From Nemertoderma westbladi (lineage: Eukaryota; Xenacoelomorpha; Nemertodermatida; Nemertodermatidae): DNA of 64,000 nucleotides. Made by a program: the position numbers and the translations under genes. The notes beneath the pieces were generated by a model that saw nothing but the letters and a program-made list of their open reading frames with translations, made no database searches and had not been told where the DNA came from. The DNA is taken from positions 17,326 through 81,325 of the forward strand of contig JAUCBJ010005101.1 of assembly GCA_032718475.1 (NCBI GenBank). The letters run 5' to 3'. Position 1 is the stretch's first letter. Every line of letters starts with the position of its first letter. Below are positions 11,792 through 23,628 of this stretch, in pieces.

Positions 11792-12892
11792 GACGGCGTC
11801 AAGACGCCGTTAAGCAAGTCGGAAGTCATCAATCAAATATAAATTCCCTCAACAATGTTTACCTATGGTCAGAATGGAAGGGCTATTTACCTATGGTCAG
11901 AGAGAGATCCCACTCTGTAATTTGGCAATTGCTCAAATTCATTCAGTTGAATGGCACAGTAGAGTGAACTAAACTAAATTCCCTCAACAATGTTTGGCTA
12001 TGGTCTGAAAGAACTAACAGTCATTCAGCTTGCACAATGTCAATCACCTACAGTATAAAACATTTAGAATGCCACAGTGTGTATCCTGATACAGATAATA
12101 AGCAGTGATATATATATTATATTTCAAACTATAATGTTAGTGTTAGCCTTACACAGTATCAGTATGAGGCTGAGTAAACATTCCACCTTATAAGCATACT
12201 GCCTCCACAGAATTAATGTTGGCCGAAAGATTTAAAAATAAAACAATTATTATTATAAATACAGTGCAATCCAATAGTACCCAACACACTGTGTAACTAA
12301 CAGTCAATCAGCTTACACGTCAATTAACATAGAAGAGAGAGTAACCTTGTAGATCGCCATAGAAAGCATTGGGAAGAGTTATTCAGCTGAGGCTGTAATA
12401 GCCGGCTAACCCAGTGAATGATTATAAAGTTGGCACTGTATGTACTTCCTTGTTAGGTGGCTCCCTATAGAATAGCAAACCAACCAGTTGATGTTTGTTT
12501 GCACAGAGTGGTTGGTAGGGCCTAAACAAACAGTATGGGTGTACTAAGTATAATACTCTTGGCAACCTCATCGATTTAATACTAAGCCTTGTGTAGAATT
12601 GCATTACATAAGCCATTTTTCATCAGGACACCAGCTGTCATGGGTGATATTTTACCATTGCGCCTATGGCGTTTTTTTCGTTTATCTCTATTTTTCGAGC
12701 CCAGAGGCTATGGACGGAGTAGCCGATCATGCCAGGGACCTTAGAATCGCGGTATCTAGATGCTGTGAAAATTTCATCAAAATCGTTAGAGTAGTTTTGG
12801 CTGTAGATCAGCCAGCCAGCCAGTCAGTCAGTCAGCCAGCCAGTCAGTCAACAATTCTTACAGTAATCAAGTCTAACGACTTGCTAACTAGT
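11792..12892 (-). repeat. Helentron-like unit 3 (type B)
   Basis: The hairpin is ACGGCGTC-AA-GACGCCGT, then AAGCAAGTCGG; the right end is CGACTTGCTAACTAG. It appears identical or nearly so to unit 9 at 20309. The microsatellite of CAGC/CAGT lies at about 12810-12850. Confidence 0.7.
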
Positions 12893-14372
12893 GACGGGCC
12901 TAGCGGCCCGATAAGGAACCGACTTTTTATTTTAATTAAAAGAGACAACGAGAATTAGTATAGAACTAATAATTATGTAAAAATACAATCATATTTCATA
13001 CAATAATTATTAATAAATTTGATCTATTATTAGTTGCTCAATTCTAGAACAAAATCGACCTGCAACTAGTGAAGACCTCGTTTTGGAATTTCGAAACCAC
13101 GCTGGTGCGATGCGCGATATCGTGTTTGGTTAATAAATTGAAAACTCCATCAGTTCATCTGCAACCAGTAATAAGAAATCGCGATAAATGTAATTAAATA
13201 AAAATTAATCTAGAAAAATTTTCCTCAAAAAGTATGAAGTCTTGGCATTGGTGACGTGAAACTAGGCTATTGAGATTCAGGATATTGCGTTTAATATAAA
13301 AATCGAAAACGCTATCAAATTCCGTAAAGGCGTTAATAAAATACTGCAACTTTTTTGAAATTTGTAAAATTCTAGAACTAGAAAAAATTAATTTTTGAAC
13401 GGTGCTGTTTGGGGTTTCGAAACATGGATAGGCTGAAAGAGGACATCGAATTAAGTTGAAAAATAAAAACCCCATCGAATTTGGACAAAGCGTTCCGGAG
13501 TTATAGCGGATCGAAAAAAATTGACCCCCCCCCCCCAGTCGCCAAAAATTTACAGTAATTTAAAATTTTGCAAAAAAAATTTTTTGCGTTATTTTTGATG
13601 GCGAATCGATTTTCAGTACTGTCTACGAAAAATGTTTTTTTGAAATTTTTGGTCAGAAAAAAAACATGGAAAAAGTATATTTTTAAAAAGATTTGATGTG
13701 CCTATGATCAGAGAATGATCCAACTCTGTACTTGGCAATCGCTCAAATCCATTCAGCTGAATGGCACAGTAGAGTAAACTAAAGTAAATTCCCAATACAA
13801 TGTTCTGAAGGGGAGACTGACAGAGAGTAATCCAACAATAAAACATTTTAAATAATGTTGGCATTAATGTAGCCAACACACTGTGTACTTAAGTCATTCA
13901 GATTACATTAGCAGAGTGAGATATTCCCATAGTATGCATTGGGAAGAGTAATTCAGCTGAGGCGATAATAGATTTCAAACTAAACCAACCAGTTAATATT
14001 TGCTTTGACAGAGTGTCCTAGGGCCTAAACAAACAGTATGGGTGTACTAAGTACAATAATCTTGGCAACCTCATCGATTTATACTAGGCCTTGTGTAGAA
14101 ATCCATTACGTAAGCCATTTTTCATCATGACACCAGCTGTTATTGGTGATATTTTACCATTGCGCCAATGGCGTTTTTTCGTTTATGTCTATTTTTCGAG
14201 CCCACGGCTCATGGACGAAATAGCGGAACATACCAGGGACCTTAGAATCGCGGTATCTAGATGCTGTGAAAATTTCATCAAAATCGTTAGAGTAGTTTTG
14301 GCTGTAGATCAGTCAGCCAGTCAATCAATCAGCCAACAATTCTTACAGTAATGAACCTCTCGGTTCCCTAGT
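12893..14372 (-). repeat. Helentron-like unit 4 (type A)
   Basis: Standard 1,480-bp A unit with a minus-strand 93-codon frame at 13194-13475. The poly-C tract in the core (about 13526) is longer than in its neighbours, which breaks the upstream extension of the frame. Confidence 0.7.
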
Positions 14373-15855
14373 GACGGGCCTAGCGGCCCGATAAGGAACC
14401 GACTTTTTATTTTAAATAAAAGAGACAACGAGAATTAGTATAGAACTAATAATTATGTAAAAATACAATCATATTTCATACAATAATTATTAATAAATTC
14501 GATCTATTATTAGTTGCTCCATTCTAGAACAAAATCAACCTGCAACTAGTGAAGACCTCGTTTTGGAATTTCGAAACCACGCTGGTGCGATGCGCGATAT
14601 CGTGTTTAGTTAATAAATTGAAAACTCCATCAATTCATGTGCAACCAGTAATAAGAAATCGCGATAAAAAATGTAATTAAATAAAAATTATTCTAGAAAA
14701 CTTTTCCTCAAAAAGTATGAAGTCTTGGCATTGGTGACGCGAAACTAGGCTATTGAGATTCAGGATATTGCGTTTAATATAAAAATCGAAAACGCTATCG
14801 AATTCCGTAAAGGCGTTAATAAAATACTGCAACTTTTTTGAAATTTGTAAAATTCTAGAACTAGAAAAAATTAATTTTTGAACGGCGCTGTTTGGGTTTT
14901 CGAAGCATGAATAGGCTGAAAGAGGACATCGAATTAAGTTGAAAAATGAAAACCCCATCGAATTTGGACAAAGCGTTCCAGAGTTATAGCGGATCGAAAA
15001 AAAAATGAGTCCCCCAGTCGCCAAAAATTTACAGTAATTTAAAATTTTGCAAAAAAAATTTTTTGCTTTATTTTTGATGGAGAATTGATTGGCAGTACTG
15101 GCTACGAAAAAATTTTTTTTGAACATGGAAAAAGTATATTTTTAAAAAGATTTGATGTCTTTGCCTATGGTCAGAGAATGATCCAACTCTGTAACTTGGC
15201 AATCGCTCAAATCCATTCAGCTGAATGGCACAGTAGAGTAAACTAAAGTAAATTCCCTATACAATGTTCTGAAGGGGAGACTGACAGAGAGTAATCCAAC
15301 AATAAAACATTTTGCAATAATGTTGGCATTAATGTAGCCAACTCACTGTGTACGTAACAGTCATTCAGCTTACATTAGCAGAGTGAGATATTCCCATAGA
15401 TTGCATTGGGAAGAGTAATTCAGCTGAGGCGATATTAGATTTCAAACTAAACCAACCCGTTAATGTTTGCTTTGACAGAGAGTGGTGGCCTATACAAACA
15501 GTATGGGTGTACTGAGTACAATAATCTTGGCAACCTCATCGATTTATACTAAGCCTTGTGTAGAAATGCATTACATAAGCCATTTTTCATCATGACACCA
15601 GCTGTCATTGGTGTTATTTTACCATTGCGCCTATGGCGTTTTTTCGTTTATGTCTATTTTTCGAGCCCACGGCTCATGGACGAAATAGCGGAACATACCT
15701 GAGACCTTAGAATCGCGGTATCAAGCCGCTGTGAAAATTTCATCAAAATCGTTAGAGTAGTTTTGGCTAGAGATTAGTCAGTCAGTCAGTCAGTCAGTCA
15801 GCCAGCCAGTCTCGAGCAATTCTTACAGTAATGAACCTCTCGGTTCCTAACTAGT
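14373..15855 (-). repeat. Helentron-like unit 5 (type A)
   Basis: 1,483-bp A unit with a minus-strand open frame at 14677-15126 (149 codons, extended N-terminally). A short deletion near 15120 removes part of the conserved TTTTTGGTCAGAAAAA segment. The CAGT microsatellite lies at 15776-15812. Confidence 0.7.
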
Positions 15856-17351
15856 GACGGGCCTAGCGGCCCGATAAGGAACCGATTTTTTATTTTAAAT
15901 ACAAGAGACAACGAGAATTAGTATAGAACTAATAATTATGTAAAAATACAATCATATTTCATACAATAATTATTAATAAATTCGATCTATTATTAGTTGC
16001 TCAATTCTAGAACAAAATCGACCTGCAACTAGTGAAGACCTCGTTTAGGAATTTCGAAACCACGCTGGTGCGATGCGCGATATCGTGTTTAGTTAATAAA
16101 TTGATAACTCCATCAATTCATGTGCAACCATTAATAAGAAATCGCGATAAATGTAATTAAATAAAAATTATTCTAGAAAAATTTTCCTCAAAAAGTACGA
16201 AGTCTTGGCATTGGTGACGCGAAACTAGGCTAGTGAGATTCAGGATATTGCGTTTAATATAAAAATCGAAAACGCTATCGAATTCCGTAAAGGCGTTAAT
16301 AAAATACTGCAACTTTTTTGAAATTTGTAAAATTCTAGAACTAGAAAAAATTAATTTTTGAACGGCGCTGTTTGGGTTTTCGAAGCATGGATAGGCTGAA
16401 AGAGGACATCGAATTAAGTTGAAAAATGAAAACCCCATCGAATTTGGACAAAGCGTTCCGGAGTTATAGCGGATCGAAAAAAAATGACCCCCCCTCAGTC
16501 GCCAAAAATTTACAGTAATTTAAAATTTTGCAAAAAAAAATTTTTGCGTTATTTTTGATGGCGAATCGATTGGCAGTACTGGCTACGAAAAAATTTTTTT
16601 TGAAATTTTTGGTCAGAAAAAAAAACATGGAAAAAGTATATTTTTAAAAAGATTTGATGTCTTTGCCTATGGTCAGAGAATGATCCAACTCTGTAACTTG
16701 GCAATCGCTCAAATCCATTCAGCTGAATGGCACAGTAGAGTAAACTAAAGTAAATTCCCTATACAATGTTCTGAAGGGGAGACTGACAGAGAGTAATCCA
16801 ACAATAAAACATTTTGCAATAATGTTGGCATTAATGTAGCCAGCCAACTCACTGTGTACGTAACAGTCATTCAGCTTACATTAGCAGAGTGAGATATTCC
16901 CATAGATTGCATTGGGAAGAGTTATTCAGCTGAGGCGATAATAGATTTCTAACTAAACCAACCAGTTAATATTTGCTTTGACCGAGTGTCCTAGGGCCTA
17001 AACAAACAGTATTGGTGTACTAAGTGAATAATCTTGGCAACCTCATCGATTTATACTAAGCCTTGTGTAGAAATCCATTACATAAGCCATTTTTCATCAT
17101 GACACCAGCTGTTATTGGTGATATTTTACCATTGCGCCTATGGCGTTTTTTCGTTTATGTCTATTTTTCGAGCCCACGGCTCATGGACGAAATAGCGGAA
17201 CATACCAGGGACCTTAGAATCCGGTCAGCCAGCCGATGTGAAAATTTCATCAAAATCGTTAGAGTAGTTTTGGCTATAGATTAACCAGCCAGCCAGCCAG
17301 TCAATCAGCCAACAATTCTTACAGTAATGAACCTCTCGGTTCCTAACTAGT
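15856..17351 (-). repeat. Helentron-like unit 6 (type A)
   Basis: 1,496-bp A unit with the 93-codon minus-strand frame at 16157-16438. A small insertion/deletion near 17222 alters the otherwise constant GAATCGCGGTATCTAG segment. Confidence 0.7.
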
Positions 17352-18833
17352 GACGGGCCTAGCGGCCCGATAAGGAACCGACTTTTTATTTTAAATAAAA
17401 GAGACAACGAGAATTAGTATAGAACTAATAATTATCTAAAAATACAATCATATTTCATACAATAATTATTAATAAATTCGATCCATTATTAGTTGCTCAA
17501 TTCTAGAACAAAATCGACCTGCAACTAGTGAAGACCTCGTTTTAGAATTTCGAAACCACGCTGGTGCGATGCGCAATATCGTGTTTAGTTAATAAATTGA
17601 AAACTCCATCAATTCATGTGCAATCAGTAATAAGAAATCGCGATAAATGTAATTAAATAAAAATTATTCTAGAAAAATTTTCCTCAAAAAGTATGAAATC
17701 TTGGCATTGGTGACGCGAAACTAGGCTAGTGAGATTCAGGATATTGCGTTTAATATAAAAATCGAAAACGCTATCGAATTCTGTAAAGGCGTTAATAAAA
17801 TACTGCAACTTTTTTGAAATTTGTAAAATTCTAGAACTAGAAAAAAATAATTTTTGAACGGCGCTGTTTGGGGTTTCGAAACATGGATAGGCTGAAAGAG
17901 GACATCGAATTAAGTTGAAAAATGAAATCCCCATCGAATTTGGACAAAGCGTTCCGGAGTTATAGCGGATCGAAAAAAATTGACCCCCCCCCCAGTCGCC
18001 AAAAATTTACAGTAATTTAAAATTTTGCAAAAAAAAATTTTTGCGTTATTTTTGATGGCGAATCGATTGGCAGTACTGGCTACGAAAAAATTTTTTTTTA
18101 ATTTTTGGTCAGAAAAAAAAACATGGAAAAAGTATATTCTTAAAAAGATTTGATGTCTTTGCCTATGGTCAGAGAATGATCCAACTCTGTACTTGGCAAT
18201 CGCTCAAATCCATTCAGCTGAATGGCACAGTAGAGTAAACTAAAGTAAATTCCCTATACAATGTTCTGAAGGGGAGACTGACAGAGAGTAATCCAACAAT
18301 AAAACATTTTGCAATAATGTTGGCATTAATGTAGCCAACACACTGTGTACTTAAGTCATTCAGCTTACATTAGCAGAGTGAGATATTCGCATAGAATGCA
18401 TTGGGAAGAGTAATTCAGCTGAGGCGATTAACTAAACCAACCAGTTAATGTTTGCTTTGACAGAGAGTGGTTGCCTATACAAACAGTATCGGTGTACTGA
18501 GTATAATAATCTTGGCAACCTCATCGATTTATTACTAAGCCTTGTGTAGAAATGCATTACATAAGCCATTTTTCATGAGGACACCAGCTGTCATTGGTGT
18601 TATTTTACCATTGCGCCTATGGCGTTTTTTCGTTTATGTCTATTTTTCGAGTCCACGGCTCATGGACGAAATAGCGGAACATATCAGGGACCTTAGAATC
18701 GCGGTATCTAGCCGCTGTGAAAATTTCATCAAAATCGTTTGAGTGGTTTTGGCTAGAGATTAGTCAGTCAGTCAGCCAGCCAGCCAGTCTCGAGCAATTC
18801 TTACAGTAATGAACCTCTCGGTTCCTAACTAGT
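17352..18833 (-). repeat. Helentron-like unit 7 (type A)
   Basis: 1,482-bp A unit with the 93-codon minus-strand frame at 17653-17934. Its right half is very similar to that of unit 8, including the ATCGGTGTACTGAGTATAAT variant, suggesting recent tandem duplication or conversion. Confidence 0.7.
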
Positions 18834-20308
18834 GACGGGCCTAGCGGCCCGATAAGGAACCGACTTTTTATTTCAAATAAAAGAGACAACGAGAATTATT
18901 ATAGAACTAATAATTATGTAAAAATACAATCATATTTCATACAATAATTATTAATAAATTCGATCTATTATTAGTTGCTCAATTCTAGAACAAAATCGAC
19001 CTGCAACTAGTGAAGACCTCGTTTTGGAATTTCGAAACCACGCTGGTGCGATGCGCGATATCGTGTTTAGTTAATAAATTGAAAACTCCATCAATTCATG
19101 TGCAACCAGTAATAAGAAATCGCGATAAATGTAATTAAATAAAAATTATTCTAGAAAAATTTTCCTCAAAAAGTATGAAGTCTTGGCATTGGTGACGCGA
19201 AACTAGGCTAGTGAGATTCAGGATATTGCGTTTAATATAAAAATTGAAAACGCTATCGAATTCCGTAAAGGCGTTAATAAAATACTGCAACTTTTTTGAA
19301 ATTTGTAAAATTCTAGAACTAGAAAAAATTAATTTTTGAACGGCGCTGTTTGGGGTTTCGAAACATGGATACGCTGAAAGAGGACATCGAATTAAGTTGA
19401 AAAATGAAAACCCCATCGAATTTGGACAAAGCGTTCCGGAGTTATAGCGGATCGAAAAAAATTGACCCCCCCCAGTCGCCAAAAATTTACAGTAATTTAA
19501 AATTTTGCAAAAAAAATTTTTTGCGTTATTTTTGATGGCGAATCGATTGGCAGTACTGGCTACGAAAAATTTTTTTTTGAAATTTTTGGTCAGAAAAAAA
19601 AACATGGAAAAAGATTTAAAAAAGATTTGATGTCTTTGCCTATGGTCAGAGAATGATCCAACTCTGTAACTTGGCAATCGCTCAAATCCATTCAGCTGAA
19701 TGGCACAGTTAGAGTAAACTAAAGTAAATTCCCTATACAATGTTCTGAAGGGGAGACTGACAGAGAGTAATCCAACAATAAAACATTTTGCAATAATGTT
19801 GGCATTAATGTAGCCAACACACTGTGTACTTAAGTCATTCAGCTTACATTAGCAGAGTGAGATATTCGCATAGAATGCATTGGGAAGAGTAATTCAGCTG
19901 AGGCGATTAACTAAACCAACCAGTTAATGTTTGCTTTGACAGAGAGTGGTTGCCTATACAAACAGTATCGGTGTACTGAGTATAATAATCTTGGCAACCT
20001 CATCGATTTATTACTAAGCCTTGTGTAGAAATCCATTACATAAGCCATTTTTCATGAGGACACCAGCTGTCATTGGTGTTATTTTACCATTGCGCCTATG
20101 GCGTTTTTTCGTTTATGTCTATTTTTCGAGCCCACGGCTCATGGACGAAATAGCGGAACATATCAGGGACCTTAGAATCGCGGTATCTAGCCGCTGTGAA
20201 AATTTCATCAAAATCGTTAGAGTGGTTTTGGCTAGAGATTAGTCAGTCAGCCAGCCAGCCAGTCTCGAGCAATTCTTACAGTAATGAACCTCTCGGTTCC
20301 TAACTAGA
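18834..20308 (-). repeat. Helentron-like unit 8 (type A)
   Basis: 1,475-bp A unit. The minus-strand frame at 19135-19740 is the longest version (201 codons) because its homopolymer lengths happen to keep frame. Confidence 0.7.
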
Positions 20309-21514
20309 GACGGCGTCAAGACGCCGTTAAGCAAGTCGGAAGTCATCAATCAAATATAAATTCCCTCAACAATGTTTACCTATGGTCAGAATGGAAGGGC
20401 TATTTACCTATGGTCAGAGAGAGATCCCACTCTGTAATTTGGCAATTGCTCAAATTCATTCAGTTGAATGGCACAGTAGAGTGAACTAAACTAAATTCCC
20501 TCAACAATGTTTGGCTATGGTCTGAAAGAACTAACAGTCATTCAGCTTGCACAATGTCAATCACCTACAGTATAAAACATTTAGAATGCCACAGTGTGTA
20601 TCCTGATACAGATAATAAGCAGTGATATATATATTATATTTCAAACTATAATGTTAGTGTTAGCCTTACACAGTATCAGTATGAGGCTGAGTAAACATTC
20701 CACCTTATAAGCATACTGCCTCCACAGAATTAATGTTGGCCGAAAGATTTAAAAATAAAACAATTATTATTATAAATACAGTGCAATCCAATAGTACCCA
20801 ACACACTGTGTAACTAACAGTCAATCAGCTTACACGTCAATTAACATAGAAGAGAGAGTAACCTTGTAGATCGCCATAGAAAGCATTGGGAAGAGTTATT
20901 CAGCTGAGGCTGTAATAGCCGGCTAACCCAGTGAATGATTATAAAGTTGGCACTGTATGTACTTCCTTGTTAGGTGGCTCCCTATAGAATAGCAAACCAA
21001 CCAGTTGATGTTTGTTTGCACAGAGTGGTTGGTAGGGCCTAAACAAACAGTATGGGTGTACTAAGTATAATACTCTTGGCAACCTCATCGATTTAATACT
21101 AAGCCTTGTGTAGAATTGCATTACATAAGCCATTTTTCATCAGGACACCAGCTGTCATGGGTGATATTTTACCATTGCGCCTATGGCGTTTTTTTCGTTT
21201 ATCTCTATTTTTCGAGCCCAGAGGCTATGGACGGAGTAGCCGATCATGCCAGGGACCTTAGAATCGCGGTATCTAGATGCTGTGAAAATTTCATCAAAAT
21301 CGTTAGAGTAGTTTTGGCTGTAGATCAGCCAGCCAGCCAGTCAGTCAGTCAGCCAGCCAGTCAGTCAACAATTCTTACAGTAATCAAGTCTAACGACTTA
21401 AAAATCGTTAGAGTAGTTTTGGCTGTAGATCAGCCAGCCAGCCAGTCAGTCAGTCAGCCAGCCAGTCAGTCAACAATTCTTACAGTAATCAAGTCTAACG
21501 ACTTGCTAACTAGT
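20309..21514 (-). repeat. Helentron-like unit 9 (type B, with internal duplication)
   Basis: It is nearly the same as unit 3 through about 21399, then a ~105-bp segment (AAAATCGTTAGAGTAG through the microsatellite to CTAACGACTT) is repeated in tandem (copies start at 21296 and 21401). The extra 105 bp accounts exactly for the length difference from unit 3. Confidence 0.75.
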
Positions 21515-21581
21515 GACGGGCCTAGCGGCCCGATAAGGAACCGACTTTTTATTTCAAATAAAAGAGACAACGAGCTCGGCT

Positions 21582-22530
21582 CGGTCTTGCTCGATTGGGC
21601 ACGATTAAGTTCGACTTGGCTTGATTGGCTCGGTTTGGCTCGATCAGGCTCGGCTCAGCTCAGCTCGGCTCGGCTCGGCTCGGCTCGGCTCGGCTCGGCT
21701 CGGCTCGGCTCGGCTCGGCTCGGCTCGGCTCGGCTCGGCTCGGCTCGGCTCGGCTCGGCTCGGCTCGGCTCGGCTCGGCTCGGCTCGGCTCGGCTCGGTT
21801 CGGCTCGGCTCGATTAGGCTCGGCTCAGCTCGGCTCGGCTCAGCTCGGCTTGGCTCGGCCTGGCTCGGCTTGGCTCGTCCTGGCTGGGCTCGGCTCGGCT
21901 CGGCTCTGCTCAGCTAGGCTCGGTTCGGCTCAGCTCGGCTCGGCTTAGCTCAGCTCGGCTTGGCTCGGCTCGGCTCGGCTCGGTTCGGCTCGACTCGGCT
22001 CGGCTCGGCCCGGCCCGGCTCGGCTCGGCTCGGCTCGGCTCGGCTCGGCACGGCTCGGCTCGGTTCGGCTCAGCTCGGCTCGGTTCGGCTTAGCTCAGCT
22101 CGGCTCGGCTCGGCTCGGCTCGGCTCGGCTCGGCTCGGCTCGGCTCGGCTCGGCTCGGCTTGGCTCGGCTCGGCCCGGCTCGGCTCGGCACGGCTCGGCA
22201 CGGCTCGGCTCGGCTCGGCTCAGCTCGGTTCGGCTTAGCTCAGCTCGGCTCGGCTCTGCTCAGCTCGGCTCGGCTCGGCTCGGCTCGGCTCGGCTCGGCT
22301 CGGCACGGCTCGGTTCGGCTCAGCTCGGCTCGGTTCGGCTTAGCTCAGCTCGGCTTGGCTCGGCTCGGCTCGGCACGGCTCGGCTCGGTCGGCTCGGCTC
22401 GGCTCGGCTCGGCACGGCTCGGCTCGGCTCGGCACGGCTCGGCTCGGCTCGGCACGGCTCGGCTCGGCTCGGCACGGCTCGGCTCGGCTCGGCTCGGCTT
22501 GGCTTGGCTCGGCTTGGCTCGGTCTGAATC
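21582..22530. repeat. GGCTC pentanucleotide satellite (~950 bp)
   Basis: The block consists almost entirely of GGCTC repeats with interspersed variants (GGTTC, AGCTC, GGCAC, GGCCC, TGGCT). The centre (21660-21800) is nearly pure; the flanks are increasingly variant, as expected for an array homogenised in its middle. It is far more GC-rich than its surroundings. Open frames here encode only Ala-Arg-Leu-Gly-Ser type periodic strings and are artefacts. Confidence 0.95.
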
Positions 22531-22538
22531 GACTCCCT

Positions 22539-22790
22539 GTGCTGCTCGAAGGGCGCAAATACATATATCGAAGGGTCAAAGCAAAACTCACGTGCTGCTC
22601 GAAGGGACAAAGTCAAACAATGAGTCTATTATTTGATGTAATTCACGTGCTGCTCGAAGGGCGCAAATACATATATCGAAGGGTCAAAGCAAAACTCACG
22701 TGCTGCTCGAAGGGACAAAGTCAAACATTGTGTCTATTATTTGATCATCTCACGTGCTGCTAGAAGGGCGCAACTACATATATCGAAACA
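22539..22790. repeat. ~108-bp minisatellite, 2.3 copies
   Basis: GTGCTGCTCGAAGGGCGCAA starts at 22539 and 22647 and, with one change, at 22754, a period of 107-108 bp. Each unit itself contains two GTGCTGCTCGAAGGG boxes about 55 bp apart, so it is a dimer of a shorter repeat. It directly abuts the GGCTC array. Confidence 0.85.
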
Positions 22791-23628
22791 AGCCCCTGTC
22801 TTGTATTTTAATTATATCAGAAATCGTTGCCTTCAGTACAAATATCTAAAAATTCATTCACCTGAAGTATGGGTAACATTATAAATTCGTTTTTCGCACA
22901 GTAGAGTTAACTAAGCAAATACCCTCCAGGTTGACTGAATGATTTTATTAATGTTTGCCATGCATAATGTACTATATTTGGGTCCCATGACCCACCCCAT
23001 TGAACAGCTTTGCTTACATCTGATAGAAAGTAATCCCAAATTAACTTCCCTCTACGAAAATTATTTTAATTAAATACATACAACATAGCAGTCAACTCTG
23101 CTATCAACAGTACACAATAACTAAAATGGCATTCAGCTTACCAGCTATTCGCATTAAGCTAATAGATATTCGATTTCATTGGATTCAGTGAGTGTGTGAG
23201 GGCTATTGGGAGAGCAATCAGCTTATGATGTAATACATTAGAATCCCACAGCTTTTGTTTGCTTACTGTCTGAGTTGTAGAGTGAGGATAATACTTGGCA
23301 GAGAAAGCATTTCCTTGTTAGGTGGCCATTCCTATAGAATAGCATTACTAGGCCATCTCTATGCATTTTTCATGAGTACCAGCTGGTGTTTTTATCATTG
23401 CGCCTATGGCGTTTTTTCGTTTATGTATATTTTTCGAGCCCACGGCTCATGGACAAAATAGCGGAACATTCCAGGGACCTTATAATCGCGGTATCTAGCC
23501 GCTGTGAAAATTTCATCAAAATCGTTAGAGTAGTTTTGGCTGTAGATCAGTCAGTCAGCCAGCCAGCCAGCCAGCCAGCCAGTCTCGAGCAATTCTTACA
23601 GTAATGAACCTCTCGGTTCCTAACTAGT

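Larger units (their letters stand above)
21515..23628 (-). repeat. Helentron-like unit 10 (satellite-bearing)
   Basis: It begins as a type A unit (hairpin, GGAACCGAC, AAAAGAGACAACGAG) but at about 21575 switches to a GGCTC pentamer array, then a ~108-bp minisatellite and then a right half related to unit 1 (GGCCATCTCTATGCATTTTT). It ends with the type A CTCTCGGTTCC terminus. Confidence 0.65.

Noticed and set aside
12422-12616. 64-codon minus-strand frame repeated exactly at 20939-21133
   Set aside because: Its perfect duplication reflects the near-identity of type B units 3 and 9; it has no homologue in the other B-like unit.
21116-22636. Long plus- and minus-strand frames of Ala-Arg-Leu-Gly-Ser or Arg-Ala-Glu-Pro-Ser repeats
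   Set aside because: They are the mechanical translation of the GGCTC pentamer array, open in several frames on both strands at once.
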